From Pseudomonas viridiflava (GTDB lineage Bacteria > Pseudomonadota > Gammaproteobacteria > Pseudomonadales > Pseudomonadaceae): DNA of 64,000 nt. The stretch is taken from NCBI RefSeq assembly GCF_900589395.1, contig NZ_UUIS01000019.1, forward strand, positions 62,001 through 126,000, written 5' to 3'. Every line of letters starts with the position of its first letter. The stretch's first letter is position 1. The notes beneath the pieces are model-generated. The model made no database searches, was not told the origin of the DNA, and worked only from the letters and a program-made list of their open reading frames with translations. A program made the translations under genes and the position numbers. This document shows, one piece after another, positions 44,894 through 54,013 of this stretch.

Positions 44894-47014
44894 TCATTGA
44901 GATTGCGCCTCGGCATCGACAGGCTTGATCGTATCCTCGCGGATCACGGCGCCAAACTGCTGCATCATCTGCTGGACGAACGGATCGCCCTGGATCGATG
45001 CTATTGCCTGGCGCTGGCGTTCGGCCCGCAAGCGGGAGGCGGCCTGGGCCGGGGTTTCCTGCTCCGGACGAATCAGCTCGATAGTCAGTTGGATCGGACG
45101 TTCATGGTACTGGTTCAACGCGTCACTGAGGCGACGCTGCTGAGTGGCGTTGAACAGCGCGCTGTGCGCCGGATCCAGGTGCAGCAGCCAGCGGTCGCCT
45201 TCGACGCTGATCAGGGTACAGTTGGCGGCAATGCTGCCGGTCATGCCCGAGATCTGCAGTTTCGGGAAGATCTCCAGCCATTGCAGCGCCAGCCCGGTGG
45301 CGGGCATCGCGGCCGGCTCAGGCTCCGGCGCCGGGGCTTCCTGATGCTGCACGCTTTCGTGGGCCAGTTCATCAAGGTAGCTGAATGAGGCCGGGTCGAT
45401 GTCGACCTCGGGCTCGACATAATCGTCGTCCGGTGGCGGCTCGTCGTCATGCGCCATGGCCGACGCCAGATAAGCGCTGTCCGGAATCTCTTCAAGACCG
45501 CCCGCGCCGCGATCCGGGACCGGTGCTGCAGCGCTCGCCGACTCGACCACCTGCGGGGCCGCGGGCACCGGGCTGGCAGGCGTCGGGGCTGGCATGGGGG
45601 TCAGCTCGGGCGGCTCGGCGACGGTGTCCAGCACCGGCTCCGGCGCAACCGGCGTGGCGGCCGGCTCAGGTGCAGGTGCAGGTGCAGCAGCCTTGGGCTC
45701 GTTCCACGGCAGGTCGACGTCTTCGACCGTCTCATGTGCAGGTACCGGCCGGGGCTCAGCCGCTGCAGCCGGGGCTTGCGGTGCCGGCTGCAGCGCCGGG
45801 GCGACAGGCTGTGCCGCGTGGTCGTCTACCGCCGTGTCGTTCTGTGCCGTGGCTACCGCTGGGCGGGAATCAGCCTTGGCCTGGCTGATCCCCACTGGCT
45901 TTAGTGGCTGGCTCGGGGCATCGCTGCTGTCGGCCGGACGGAACGCCAGCATGCGCAGCAGGACCATTTCGAAGCCACCGCGCGGGTCGGGCGCCAGCGG
46001 CAGGTCGCGGCGGCCGATCAGGCCCATCTGGTAGTAGAACTGCACGTCTTCGCCGGGCAGCGCCTGGGCCAGGGCCAGCACCCGCTCGCGATCGCCATGG
46101 CCGTTGTCGAGCGCCTCGGGCAAGGCCTGAGCGATTGCCACGCGGTGCAACACGTTGAGGATTTCAGCCAGTACGCCGCTCCAGTCCGGACCTTGCTCGG
46201 CCAGGTGACGCACCGCCTCAAGCACGCCACGGGCGTCGCCTTCAAGCAATGCGGTCAGCACATCGAACACCTGGCCGTGATCCAGCGTCCCGAGCATGGC
46301 GCGGACATCGGCGGCCATGACCTTGCCTTCGCCAAAGGCGATGGCCTGGTCGGTCAGGCTCATGGCGTCGCGCATCGAGCCATCGGCGGCGCGGCCCAGC
46401 AACCACAGGGCATCGTCTTCGAACGGAATGTTCTCGGCACCCAGCACATGGCTCAGGTGCTCGACCACCCGCTCGGGGGTCATGTTCTTCAGCGAGAATT
46501 GCAGGCAGCGCGACAGGATGGTCGCCGGCAGTTTCTGCGGGTCGGTGGTCGCCAGGATGAACTTGACGTAGGGCGGTGGCTCCTCGAGGGTCTTGAGCAG
46601 GGCATTGAACGAGTGGCTGGAAAGCATGTGCACTTCGTCGATCAGGTAGACCTTGAAGCGCCCGCGGCTCGGCGCGTACTGCACGTTATCCAGCAGCTCG
46701 CGGGTGTCCTCGACCTTGGTGCGGCTGGCGGCGTCGATCTCGATCAGGTCGACGAAGCGGCCTTCGTCGATCTCCCGGCACACCGAGCAGGTGCCGCACG
46801 GCGTCGAGGTGATGCCGGTCTCGCAGTTCAGGCACTTGGCGATGATGCGCGCGATGGTGGTCTTGCCGACGCCGCGCGTACCGGTAAACAGATAGGCATG
46901 GTGCAGGCGCTGGCTGTCCAGGGCATTGATCAGGGCCTTGAGCACATGGGTCTGGCCGACCATTTCGCGGAACGAGCGCGGACGCCATTTACGTGCAAGA
47001 ACCTGATAACTCAT
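44894..47014 (-). CDS. dnaX: DNA polymerase III subunit tau (gamma/tau)
   Basis: The 706-aa clamp-loader ATPase has Walker A GTRGVGKT (45-52), the zinc module CLNCETG...CGTCSVC, DEVHML for Walker B and sensor motifs. A Pro/Ala-rich linker (about 370-560) contains many PAPAPEP-type repeats. The C-terminal domain binds the polymerase alpha subunit. I did not see an A6G-type slippery run on the coding strand, so gamma production by E. coli-type frameshifting is not evident. Start and length are normal. Confidence 0.96.
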   Translation of the reverse strand: MSYQVLARKWRPRSFREMVGQTHVLKALINALDSQRLHHAYLFTGTRGVGKTTIARIIAKCLNCETGITSTPCGTCSVCREIDEGRFVDLIEIDAASRTKVEDTRELLDNVQYAPSRGRFKVYLIDEVHMLSSHSFNALLKTLEEPPPYVKFILATTDPQKLPATILSRCLQFSLKNMTPERVVEHLSHVLGAENIPFEDDALWLLGRAADGSMRDAMSLTDQAIAFGEGKVMAADVRAMLGTLDHGQVFDVLTALLEGDARGVLEAVRHLAEQGPDWSGVLAEILNVLHRVAIAQALPEALDNGHGDRERVLALAQALPGEDVQFYYQMGLIGRRDLPLAPDPRGGFEMVLLRMLAFRPADSSDAPSQPLKPVGISQAKADSRPAVATAQNDTAVDDHAAQPVAPALQPAPQAPAAAAEPRPVPAHETVEDVDLPWNEPKAAAPAPAPEPAATPVAPEPVLDTVAEPPELTPMPAPTPASPVPAAPQVVESASAAAPVPDRGAGGLEEIPDSAYLASAMAHDDEPPPDDDYVEPEVDIDPASFSYLDELAHESVQHQEAPAPEPEPAAMPATGLALQWLEIFPKLQISGMTGSIAANCTLISVEGDRWLLHLDPAHSALFNATQQRRLSDALNQYHERPIQLTIELIRPEQETPAQAASRLRAERQRQAIASIQGDPFVQQMMQQFGAVIREDTIKPVDAEAQSQ

Positions 47015-47137
47015 CGAAAACCGTCGCGAAGGGAGACAAAGACCGCTAATGCTAGCGGAGCAAGGCTAAAATTGCATCTGCTGGACACGCCAGCAGCGCC
47101 CACACACGACCCTGCCCTCACCCGAACAGGTACAGAC

Positions 47138-47926
47138 ATGCCCTCCAATCCACCCTCGCAACGCGTTACGGCGCTCAAACGCCTGCTGTCGGGCCTGCTG
47201 CTGGTGTGCCTGCACGCCCATGCCGACAGCGAGCCGGCGCTGCGCTTTTCGGTGTCCGAGAGCTGGTCGATGCCGCTGATGCAGATCGAGGGCCACCAAC
47301 CCACCACTGGCATTCTGTTCGACATCATGAACAGCCTGGCGCGTCAGGTCGGACGCACGGCCCGGTTTCATGTCTTGCCGCGCCTGCGCGTGCAGACGGC
47401 CCTGGCGCAGGGCGAGGTCGATATCCGCTGCTACACCTCGCCTGCCTGGCTGAGCAGCCTGTCAGGCGACTATTTCTGGAGCCTGCCGATCCTGACCCAG
47501 CGCGACGTTCTGTTGGCCTCACCGGAAACTGCAGGGCCTTACCCGGACCAGTTCGACAATGAAATCGTCGGCACCGTGCTGGGCTACACCTACCCGGAAC
47601 TGCAGCACCTGTTCGACAACCACAACCTGCTGCGCGAAGACGCCCGCAACGAAGAGCAAGTGCTGAAAAAACTGGTAGCCGGGCGTTACAACTATGCGGT
47701 GGGCAACCAATTGGCAATGGATTGGGTCAATCGTGACCTGCCGGCCAGGCGGCGCCTCAAGATCGTGTCAGTGATCAGTGAACAACCGGCCGGCTGCATG
47801 ATTCGCAACGACCCGGCCTTGCCCGCACAAAGAATCCTGCGCACCCTGCTGAGAATGCAGATGTCGGGGGAAATCCAGCAGATCGTCGACCGCTACACTG
47901 CCCTGCCGGCGGATGAGGTGCCGTAG
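47138..47926 (+). CDS. Periplasmic solute-binding protein, family 3
   Basis: The 262-aa protein starts at ATG 47138 with a signal peptide (LKRLLSGLLLVCLHAHADS). The mature domain is of the SBP_bac_3 type (HQPTTGILFDIMNSLARQVG; ALAQGEVDIRCYTSPAW; GTVLGYTYPELQ). No permease or ATPase genes are adjacent, so it is an orphan binding protein, distantly similar in plan to the one at 2037-2885. It is divergent from dnaX. Ligand unknown. Confidence 0.8.
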   Translation: MPSNPPSQRVTALKRLLSGLLLVCLHAHADSEPALRFSVSESWSMPLMQIEGHQPTTGILFDIMNSLARQVGRTARFHVLPRLRVQTALAQGEVDIRCYTSPAWLSSLSGDYFWSLPILTQRDVLLASPETAGPYPDQFDNEIVGTVLGYTYPELQHLFDNHNLLREDARNEEQVLKKLVAGRYNYAVGNQLAMDWVNRDLPARRRLKIVSVISEQPAGCMIRNDPALPAQRILRTLLRMQMSGEIQQIVDRYTALPADEVP

Positions 47927-48015
47927 GCGCAAGACCGATCAGGCTGGCGTCGCGGGCAGAGCCCGCTCTCATCAAAAATATAACTTGCTAATTATATTGA
48001 GTTTGAAAAATCACT

Positions 48016-48125
48016 TGTGGGAGGCGGCTTGCCGGCGATTGAGCGCGAAGCGCTCGCAGAAATCCATGAAACGCTGCACATTTACAACTGCTGCGCAGAT
48101 GATCGCTGGCAAGCCGCCTCCCACA
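48016..48125. repeat. REP-flanked interspersed element (copy 3)
   Basis: Left arm TGTGGGAGGCGGCTTGCC (48016-48033) is the perfect complement of right arm GGCAAGCCGCCTCCCACA (48108-48125). Between them lies the same core as in copies 1 and 2 (GCGAAGCGCTCGCAGAAATC, AAACGCTG, ATTTACAACTGCTGCGCAG). The arms differ in sequence from those of copy 2. The rest of the 47,927-48,303 gap shows no gene. Confidence 0.9.
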
Positions 48126-48303
48126 GTGTTGTGTTTGCTGCGCGAAAGCGTGCCGCCTTGGCGCGGGACCTCCTTGGCGCGCCAAGGCAGAGGATGATCT
48201 CCTGCAGTGATCGTTTCGCCCTTTTATTGCAGAATTGTCTGACAGACACCGGCCCAGGCTTTCTATTCAGTCAGGGCTTCCTCTCATTCAAGGAAGCCTG
48301 CTC

Positions 48304-48813
48304 ATGACCTTTCCACCCTTTACCACCCCGCTCGACACCCCTCGCCAGCCCGACCGTGAAGGCACCGACCTGCTGGTCGTGCACTGTTCGGCCACGGCCC
48401 CCACCCTCGACATAGGGGTGCCGGACATCGATCGCTGGCACCGGCAACGTGGCTTCGATACGGTGGGTTATCACTATGTGATCTGCCGCGACGGCCGCCT
48501 GCAGCGGGGCCGGCGCGAAAGCGAGACCGGCGCTCATGTCAAAGGCTATAACAGCCGTTCCATCGGCATCTGCCTGGTCGGTGGCGTGGATGCGGCCAAC
48601 CGGCCTCGGAACAACTTCACGGCCGCACAGTTCGACACCCTGGCACAGGTGCTGGCCGCCCTGCGCAGCCGCTACCCACAGGCCCGCGTGCTCGGCCATC
48701 GCGACCTGTCACCGGACCGCAATGGCGACGGGCAGATTACCCCCGACGAGTTCATCAAGGCCTGCCCGTGCTTCGATGTGCACGCCTGGTGGACCGGGCT
48801 AGATCAGGCGTAA
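48304..48813 (+). CDS. N-acetylmuramoyl-L-alanine amidase, T7-lysozyme-like
   Basis: The 169-aa zinc amidase keeps the residues of phage T7 lysozyme: His in LLVVHCSAT, Tyr in VGYHYVI, His in LGHRDLSPD, and Lys and Cys in FIKACPCFDV, giving the His-His-Cys zinc site. No signal peptide is present, so release to the wall would need a holin or lysis. ATG 48304 gives a start near the catalytic domain. No phage genes surround it. It may be a domesticated endolysin or a cytosolic recycling amidase. Its 3' end overlaps the convergent acetyltransferase gene by 15 bp. Confidence 0.9.
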   Translation: MTFPPFTTPLDTPRQPDREGTDLLVVHCSATAPTLDIGVPDIDRWHRQRGFDTVGYHYVICRDGRLQRGRRESETGAHVKGYNSRSIGICLVGGVDAANRPRNNFTAAQFDTLAQVLAALRSRYPQARVLGHRDLSPDRNGDGQITPDEFIKACPCFDVHAWWTGLDQA

Positions 48814-49521
48814 CGGCCGGCGCGCCGGGGCCAGGGCGCCCTCGCCCAGGCGCTCGACCACACAGGTGTCAGCCTGGCGCGCCAGGCGGTCCAGGTGGCG
48901 GTCGCGGTTCTTCTCGGCGTCGCTCATCGCCCGCCGGCCTTGCTGGTTGAGCAGGTAGGCGTGAATCTGCATGACCTCCTCGCTGCGGTAGATCGGCTCG
49001 ACATCCAGCACCGCCAGGCGCCCGTCCGAGGCGTGGTCGCGGGTGTTCATCAGCACTTGCGGGCCACGCGCGCCCAGCACCTGGAAGCCCAGCGCCTCGA
49101 AGCACGGCACCTTGCTGGCAAAGCAGGCCAGTTCTGCATGCGGGTAGCGTGCCTGCATGGCCGCCAGCATACCCCGCGCCACGCCCTGGCGACGCCGGTT
49201 GGCCCGCACGGCCATGTAGGCCACCGCGCAGGCCTCGGGATCGTCTTCATAAGGCAGGTACAACAGAAAACCGATCACCGTGGCCGGGTCTTCGGCGTCC
49301 AGCGCCAGGATCAACTCCACCGATAACCCCAGCGAACCGTCCATGGCTTCCTGGTAGCGATTGACCTCAAGGCCAACGCCGTACTGGTAAAGCGGGTACA
49401 GGGGATTGCTCGGCACAATGCCGACCATGCCGATGTCGGTCACATAGTCGATGACCATCTGCATGATCTGGCTCTTGATCGACTCGGGCGGGGGATTTTC
49501 CAGGCGGGTGATGGTGAACAT
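48799..49521 (-). CDS. GNAT-family N-acetyltransferase
   Basis: The 240-aa protein begins MFTITRLENPPPES. Its acetyl-CoA-binding motif is in RANRRRQGVARGML, preceded by the strand AVAYMAVRA. An extra C-terminal stretch of about 70 aa is charged (SDAEKNRDRHLDRLARQ). I chose ATG 49521; the open frame above is Arg-rich and unlike a protein. Substrate unknown. Confidence 0.82.
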   Translation of the reverse strand: MFTITRLENPPPESIKSQIMQMVIDYVTDIGMVGIVPSNPLYPLYQYGVGLEVNRYQEAMDGSLGLSVELILALDAEDPATVIGFLLYLPYEDDPEACAVAYMAVRANRRRQGVARGMLAAMQARYPHAELACFASKVPCFEALGFQVLGARGPQVLMNTRDHASDGRLAVLDVEPIYRSEEVMQIHAYLLNQQGRRAMSDAEKNRDRHLDRLARQADTCVVERLGEGALAPARRPLRLI

Positions 49522-49644
49522 GAATAAAGGCAGGCTCGCGGTGGACAGGCCTGCATGATACCTCCTGAGGCGCGCTTGCGCGCGGCGCCGCCGTGAAGGC
49601 GGCTTGCCCGCCTCCACGTCTGCCTGCTGATCTGGCGGGCCGGA

Positions 49645-52314
49645 TCAGACGCTGACCGGGTCGATCTTTTCAGCATTGATGCCCAGGTCGACCAAGGCCT
49701 GGGCCACCACCTGGCGTTCGATCACGCCGTCATCGGCCAGGGCCTTGAGCGCTGCCAGCACGATGAACTGCCGGTCGACCTCGAAGTGCCGGCGCAGGGC
49801 TTCGCGGGTGTCGGACTGGCCGAAGCCGTCGGTGCCCAGCCCGACAAAACGTCGATCGCCCAGCCAGGGCCGGATCTGGTCGGCATGAATCTTCATGTAG
49901 TCGGTGGCCACCACCACCGGCCCCGGATGCCCCTCAAGCACTTGGCGCACATACGGCACCTGCGGCGCCTCCAGCGGGTGCAGCAGGTTCCAGCGCTCAG
50001 CCGCCTGCGCCTCGCGGCGGACCTCGGTCAGGCTGGTGGCGCTCCACAGTTCGCTGCTGACGCCGTAGTCCTGCGCCAGGATTTCGCCGGCAGCAATCAC
50101 CTCGGGCAGAATCGCCCCGCTGCCCATCAGTTGCACATGCCGCGCGCCATTGACCACACGCTCGACCGGCAGGCGATACAGCCCCTTGATGATCCCTTGC
50201 TCCACGCCTTCGGGCATGTCGGGGTGGGCGTAGTTTTCGTTGAGCACCGTGATGTAGTAATAGACATCCTGTTGCTCGACGAACATGCGCCGCATGCCAT
50301 CGTGCACGATCACCGCCAGCTCATAGCTGTAGGTCGGGTCGTAAGAGAGGCAGCACGGCACAGTGGCCGACATCACATGGCTGTGGCCGTCATCATGCTG
50401 CAGGCCCTCGCCCATCAATGTGGTGCGCCCGGAAGTAGCGCCCAGCAAAAAGCCCCGCACACGGGCATCGCCGGCCGCCCAGAGCAGGTCGCCCACACGC
50501 TGGAAGCCGAACATCGAATAGAAGATATAGAACGGCAGGGTCATGACGCCGTGGTTGGCGTATGAAGTGCCAGCCGCGATCCACGACGAGGTGGCGCCGG
50601 ACTCGTTCAGGCCCTCCTGCAGGATCTGGCCGTCGGTGCTCTCCTTGTAGTACGACAGCGTACCGGCGTCTTGCGGAGTGTAGAGCTGGCCGACATGGGA
50701 ATGAATGCCGATCTGGCGGAACAGGCTTTCCATGCCGAAGGTGCGCGATTCATCAGGCACGATGGGCACCACCAGGCGGCCGATGTTCGGGTCCTTGAGC
50801 AAGGTGCCGAGGATGCGCACGAAGGCCATGGTGGTGGAAATGGCCCGTTCACCAGTGCCCTTGAGCTGGCCGGCCAGGGCCGACAATGGCGGAATCGCCA
50901 GCGGCTCGACCTGCGCCTGGCGCGCCGGCACATGCCCGCCCAGGCTGTCGCGCCGCGCTTGCAGGTAACGCGCCTCAGGGCTGTCAGGCGCCGGGCGCAG
51001 GTACGGCATTTCACCCAACTGCGCTTCGGACAGCTCCAGGCCGAAACGGTCGCTGAACGCCTTGACCGCCTCAGCGCCCATTTTCTTGAGCTGGTGATTG
51101 ATGTTCTGCCCTTCGCCGGCCTCGCCCATGCCGAAGCCCTTCACCGTCTTGGCCAGGATCACCGTAGGCCGGCCTTTCTGGCGCATGGCGGCGCTGTAGG
51201 CGTTATAGACCTTGAGCGGGTCGTGGCCGCCACGCGACAGTTTCCAGATCTGCTCGTCGCTCAGGTCGCTGACCAGTTCCAGCAACTCGGGGTACTTGCC
51301 AAAGAAATGCTCACGCACATAGGCGCCGTTCTGCGACTTGTAGGTCTGGTAGTCGCCGTCCACGCATTCCATCATGCGCTGGCGCAGCAGGCCGCTCTTG
51401 TCCTTTTCAAGCAAGGCATCCCAGCCGCTGCCCCAGATGACCTTGATCACATTCCAGCCGGCGGCGCGGTACAGGCTTTCGAACTCCTGGATCACCTTGG
51501 CATTGCCGCGCACCGGGCCGTCCAGGCGTTGCAGGTTGCAGTTGACCACGAAGATCAGGTTGTCGAGTTTTTCGCGCCCGGCCAAAGAGATGGCCGCCAG
51601 CGACTCGGGCTGGTCCATCTCGCCATCGCCCAGAAAGGCCCAGACCTTACGGCCCTGATGCGCCTTGAGCTCACGGTTTTCGAGGTAGCGCATGAAGCGT
51701 GCCTGATACGCCGCCGTGATCGGGCCCAGGCCCATCGACACAGTGGGGAATTGCCAGAAATCGGGCATCAACCGTGGGTGTGGGTAAGACGAAATGCCCG
51801 CGCCGTCGGTCTCGCGACGAAAGTTGTCGAGCTGCGCTTCGTCCAGTCGCCCTTCAAGGTAGGCCCGCCCATAGATACCCGGTGACGAATGGCCCTGGAT
51901 ATAGACCATGTCGCCGCCAAAGGCCTCGGTGCGGCCACGGAAAAAATGCTCGAAGCCGACGTCGTACAGCACCGCCGCCGAGGCATAGGTCGCAATGTGC
52001 CCGCCCACGCCGGAGTGCTTGCCGGCGCGCAACACCATGGCCAGGGCGTTCCAGCGAATGTAGGCATTCAGGCGCTTTTCCATTGCCAGATCGCCCGGAT
52101 AAGGCTGCTCACGCTCAGGGCTGATGCTGTTGACGTAGGGCGTGGTGACCCGACCATGAAAGTCGCCATGCAACGACACATCGAAGTCCAGCAACTGGTC
52201 GATGAGAAAATGCGCACGCGGGCGGCCTTCGGCCTCGACCACCGAGGCGATCGAGTCGAGCCACTCGCGGGTTTCCTGCGGGTCGGCATCACGGGTTGGA
52301 TTGGTTTGCGCCAT
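49645..52314 (-). CDS. aceE: Homodimeric 2-oxoacid (pyruvate) dehydrogenase E1, AceE-type, orphan
   Basis: The 889-aa protein starts at ATG 52314 with an AGGAGG ribosome-binding site. It has the complete AceE layout: N-terminal helices, thiamine diphosphate domain with GDGEMDQPES...NCNLQRLDG, the pyrimidine-binding domain and a C-terminal transketolase-like domain. It should decarboxylate pyruvate or a related 2-oxoacid. No aceF or lpd is adjacent, unlike the main pdh operon, so this is probably a paralogue, perhaps like MdeB of P. putida, which prefers 2-oxobutyrate (from memory). Divergent from a MarR gene with two shared palindromes between them. Confidence 0.88.
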   Translation of the reverse strand: MAQTNPTRDADPQETREWLDSIASVVEAEGRPRAHFLIDQLLDFDVSLHGDFHGRVTTPYVNSISPEREQPYPGDLAMEKRLNAYIRWNALAMVLRAGKHSGVGGHIATYASAAVLYDVGFEHFFRGRTEAFGGDMVYIQGHSSPGIYGRAYLEGRLDEAQLDNFRRETDGAGISSYPHPRLMPDFWQFPTVSMGLGPITAAYQARFMRYLENRELKAHQGRKVWAFLGDGEMDQPESLAAISLAGREKLDNLIFVVNCNLQRLDGPVRGNAKVIQEFESLYRAAGWNVIKVIWGSGWDALLEKDKSGLLRQRMMECVDGDYQTYKSQNGAYVREHFFGKYPELLELVSDLSDEQIWKLSRGGHDPLKVYNAYSAAMRQKGRPTVILAKTVKGFGMGEAGEGQNINHQLKKMGAEAVKAFSDRFGLELSEAQLGEMPYLRPAPDSPEARYLQARRDSLGGHVPARQAQVEPLAIPPLSALAGQLKGTGERAISTTMAFVRILGTLLKDPNIGRLVVPIVPDESRTFGMESLFRQIGIHSHVGQLYTPQDAGTLSYYKESTDGQILQEGLNESGATSSWIAAGTSYANHGVMTLPFYIFYSMFGFQRVGDLLWAAGDARVRGFLLGATSGRTTLMGEGLQHDDGHSHVMSATVPCCLSYDPTYSYELAVIVHDGMRRMFVEQQDVYYYITVLNENYAHPDMPEGVEQGIIKGLYRLPVERVVNGARHVQLMGSGAILPEVIAAGEILAQDYGVSSELWSATSLTEVRREAQAAERWNLLHPLEAPQVPYVRQVLEGHPGPVVVATDYMKIHADQIRPWLGDRRFVGLGTDGFGQSDTREALRRHFEVDRQFIVLAALKALADDGVIERQVVAQALVDLGINAEKIDPVSV

Positions 52315-52366
52315 CGGACATCCTCCTGGACAGGCAGCGGCCAGCGTCGAAGCGCCCGGCCATTTG

Positions 52367-52419
52367 ATTGCAGTTGCAATTGAATCTATCGTTAACGCCG
52401 GTATGATTGCAACTGCAAT
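52367..52419. promoter_or_regulatory. Two ATTGCA-N2-TGCAAT operators between aceE and marR-type gene
   Basis: ATTGCAGTTGCAAT (52367-52380) and ATTGCAACTGCAAT (52406-52419) are inverted repeats with a 2-nt centre, 39 bp apart centre to centre. They lie between the divergent E1 and MarR starts. A third, one-mismatch copy precedes the AceE-C-like gene. MarR-family sites commonly have this form and position. Confidence 0.8.
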
Positions 52420-52446
52420 TACTGACCCGCCTTTTCTGGAGCCTGC

Positions 52447-52905
52447 ATGGCCGTCCTCCCTCCTGCCGACCTTTGGTTCAATTTCGTACGCGCCCACCGC
52501 AGCCTGATCCGCGAAATCGAGCGGCGCCTGGCCGATGAAAAACTGCCGCCATACGCCTGGTATGACGCCTTGTGGGGTATAGAAAGCGGCCCGGACGGCT
52601 GCCGGCGCATGCATGAGCTGGCCGATGTCATGGCCATCGAGCGCTACAACCTGACCCGCTTGGTCGACCGGCTCGAAAAGGACGGGCTGGTGCAGCGCAT
52701 CAAGGCTGTAGAAGACGGACGCGGCGCCACGGCCTGCATCACCGACAGCGGCCGCGCGCTACGCAAGCGCATGTGGGCGGTGTACGAGCAGGCGGTCGAC
52801 GAGTTGTTTCTGTCGGCGTTCAATGATGAACAGCAACAGGCGTTTGCCACTGCCCTTGAAACGACCATCGGCAAGGCCCGCCAGCACCTTCAGAACAAGC
52901 GATAG
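52447..52905 (+). CDS. MarR-family transcriptional regulator
   Basis: The 152-aa protein has a MarR winged helix: recognition region GCRRMHELADVMAIERYNLTRLVDRLEKDGLV and wing EDGRGATACITDSGRALR. Flanking helices form the dimer. It is divergent from the AceE-type gene and likely represses both this gene and itself through the palindromes at 52367-52419. It ends inside the last 16 bp of the convergent AceE-C-like gene. The effector is unknown; a 2-oxoacid or related metabolite is a guess. Confidence 0.9.
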   Translation: MAVLPPADLWFNFVRAHRSLIREIERRLADEKLPPYAWYDALWGIESGPDGCRRMHELADVMAIERYNLTRLVDRLEKDGLVQRIKAVEDGRGATACITDSGRALRKRMWAVYEQAVDELFLSAFNDEQQQAFATALETTIGKARQHLQNKR

Positions 52906-53960
52906 CGTTGCCGGGCCTGCTCTGGCCTTTCAGCGTCTGACTGCCCTTCACGTCCCAACATCTGTAGGGCACTGAACACCAGCCAGTGCCGATCAAGACG
53001 CTGGCCGGGCGCCAGGCTGTCGGCCCCCAGCGCGCTGAACGGTGCTTGCACATAGGCACCGATCTGCGCGGCCACAAACCCGGCATAACCGGTCACCGCC
53101 AGCACCGGCGCATGGCTGGCTGCCAGACAATCGTGCAAATGGCTGCGACGCGGTGCCTGGTCGCGATGGCGACGGTTCCAGTGCTGCGCCGCCTCGGCCT
53201 CACGCGCCAAGCGGGTGTAGCTGGGCGCACTCCAGACCTCGCAGGCCACGTCCCAGTCCTGCTCAAGCAAGCGGGCGGTGGCGCGCACTTCACGCAACAT
53301 CTTCCCCGCACCGAGCAGGCGGATCCGCGTGCCGCTCGTTGCTGCGGTCGATGACAAGCGATACAGACCCTGCCAGGCCTGACGCCGGTCAGATGCCCCG
53401 CCCTCGCCCGGCTCATCGTGCAGGGTCATGTAGCACACGACCGGCTGCGCCTCGACATACAGCGCCTGCACGGCTGCGCCCAGGATGGCCAGCGCTTCGG
53501 CGCCACAGGCCGGGTCGTAGGGCAGGCAATCGCGATTGCCTGCCAGCCACAGCGGCAGCCAGGGATGCGCGCCCTTGGCCCAGCGCGAGGGTGAAGATTC
53601 GATGTCATTGAGCAGGATGCCGCGCTCACCCAACTGACTGGCCAGCATCGACACCTGCGCCGAGGTGGTCGAGCGGGTCTGGTAGAACACCGGCCGCTGT
53701 CGACTGGCCTGACCGCTGAACCAGCGCGGCCAGAGGCTGACAGGCGTATCGGTGCCGGGGTTTTCGCTTCGGTCGTCGATTATGTGCAAGCGGCCACGGG
53801 TGGGAGGCTCGTGCCTGAGGTGGTGCAGGGCGCTGGCAATGCTCGACAAAGGCGAGTGGGTGCTGCCGACACTGTCCAGATGCCATTGATCGATTCGCTG
53901 AATGCACACTTGGGTAGCCAGGGCCGGTGGTGCCGTGGTTTGTGAAGACGGGATATCCAT
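52890..53960 (-). CDS. Stand-alone homologue of the C-terminal part of AceE
   Basis: The 356-aa protein starts at ATG 53960, with AAGGA 11 bp upstream. From about residue 90 to the end it aligns with the last 300-odd residues of the neighbouring E1: NRDCLPYDPACGAEALAILGA with VPCCLSYDPTYSYELAVIVHD, VCEVWSAPSYTRLAREAEAAQHWN with SSELWSATSLTEVRREAQAAERWN, VLAVTGYAGFVAAQIG with VVATDYMKIHADQIR. The thiamine-binding GDG...N domain is absent, so it cannot act alone as an E1. It may be a regulatory or assembly subunit. An operator-like palindrome lies at 54014. Confidence 0.75.
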   Translation of the reverse strand: MDIPSSQTTAPPALATQVCIQRIDQWHLDSVGSTHSPLSSIASALHHLRHEPPTRGRLHIIDDRSENPGTDTPVSLWPRWFSGQASRQRPVFYQTRSTTSAQVSMLASQLGERGILLNDIESSPSRWAKGAHPWLPLWLAGNRDCLPYDPACGAEALAILGAAVQALYVEAQPVVCYMTLHDEPGEGGASDRRQAWQGLYRLSSTAATSGTRIRLLGAGKMLREVRATARLLEQDWDVACEVWSAPSYTRLAREAEAAQHWNRRHRDQAPRRSHLHDCLAASHAPVLAVTGYAGFVAAQIGAYVQAPFSALGADSLAPGQRLDRHWLVFSALQMLGREGQSDAERPEQARQRYRLF

Positions 53961-54013
53961 TGCGGCAGATTCCTTGCGCACGGGTCAGAGGCGTACAGGA
54001 ATAAGCCAGTATA

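Noticed and set aside
44894..47014. Programmed frameshift site in dnaX
   Set aside because: No A-AAA-AAG-type slippery run was seen on the coding strand, so an E. coli-like gamma product is not supported.
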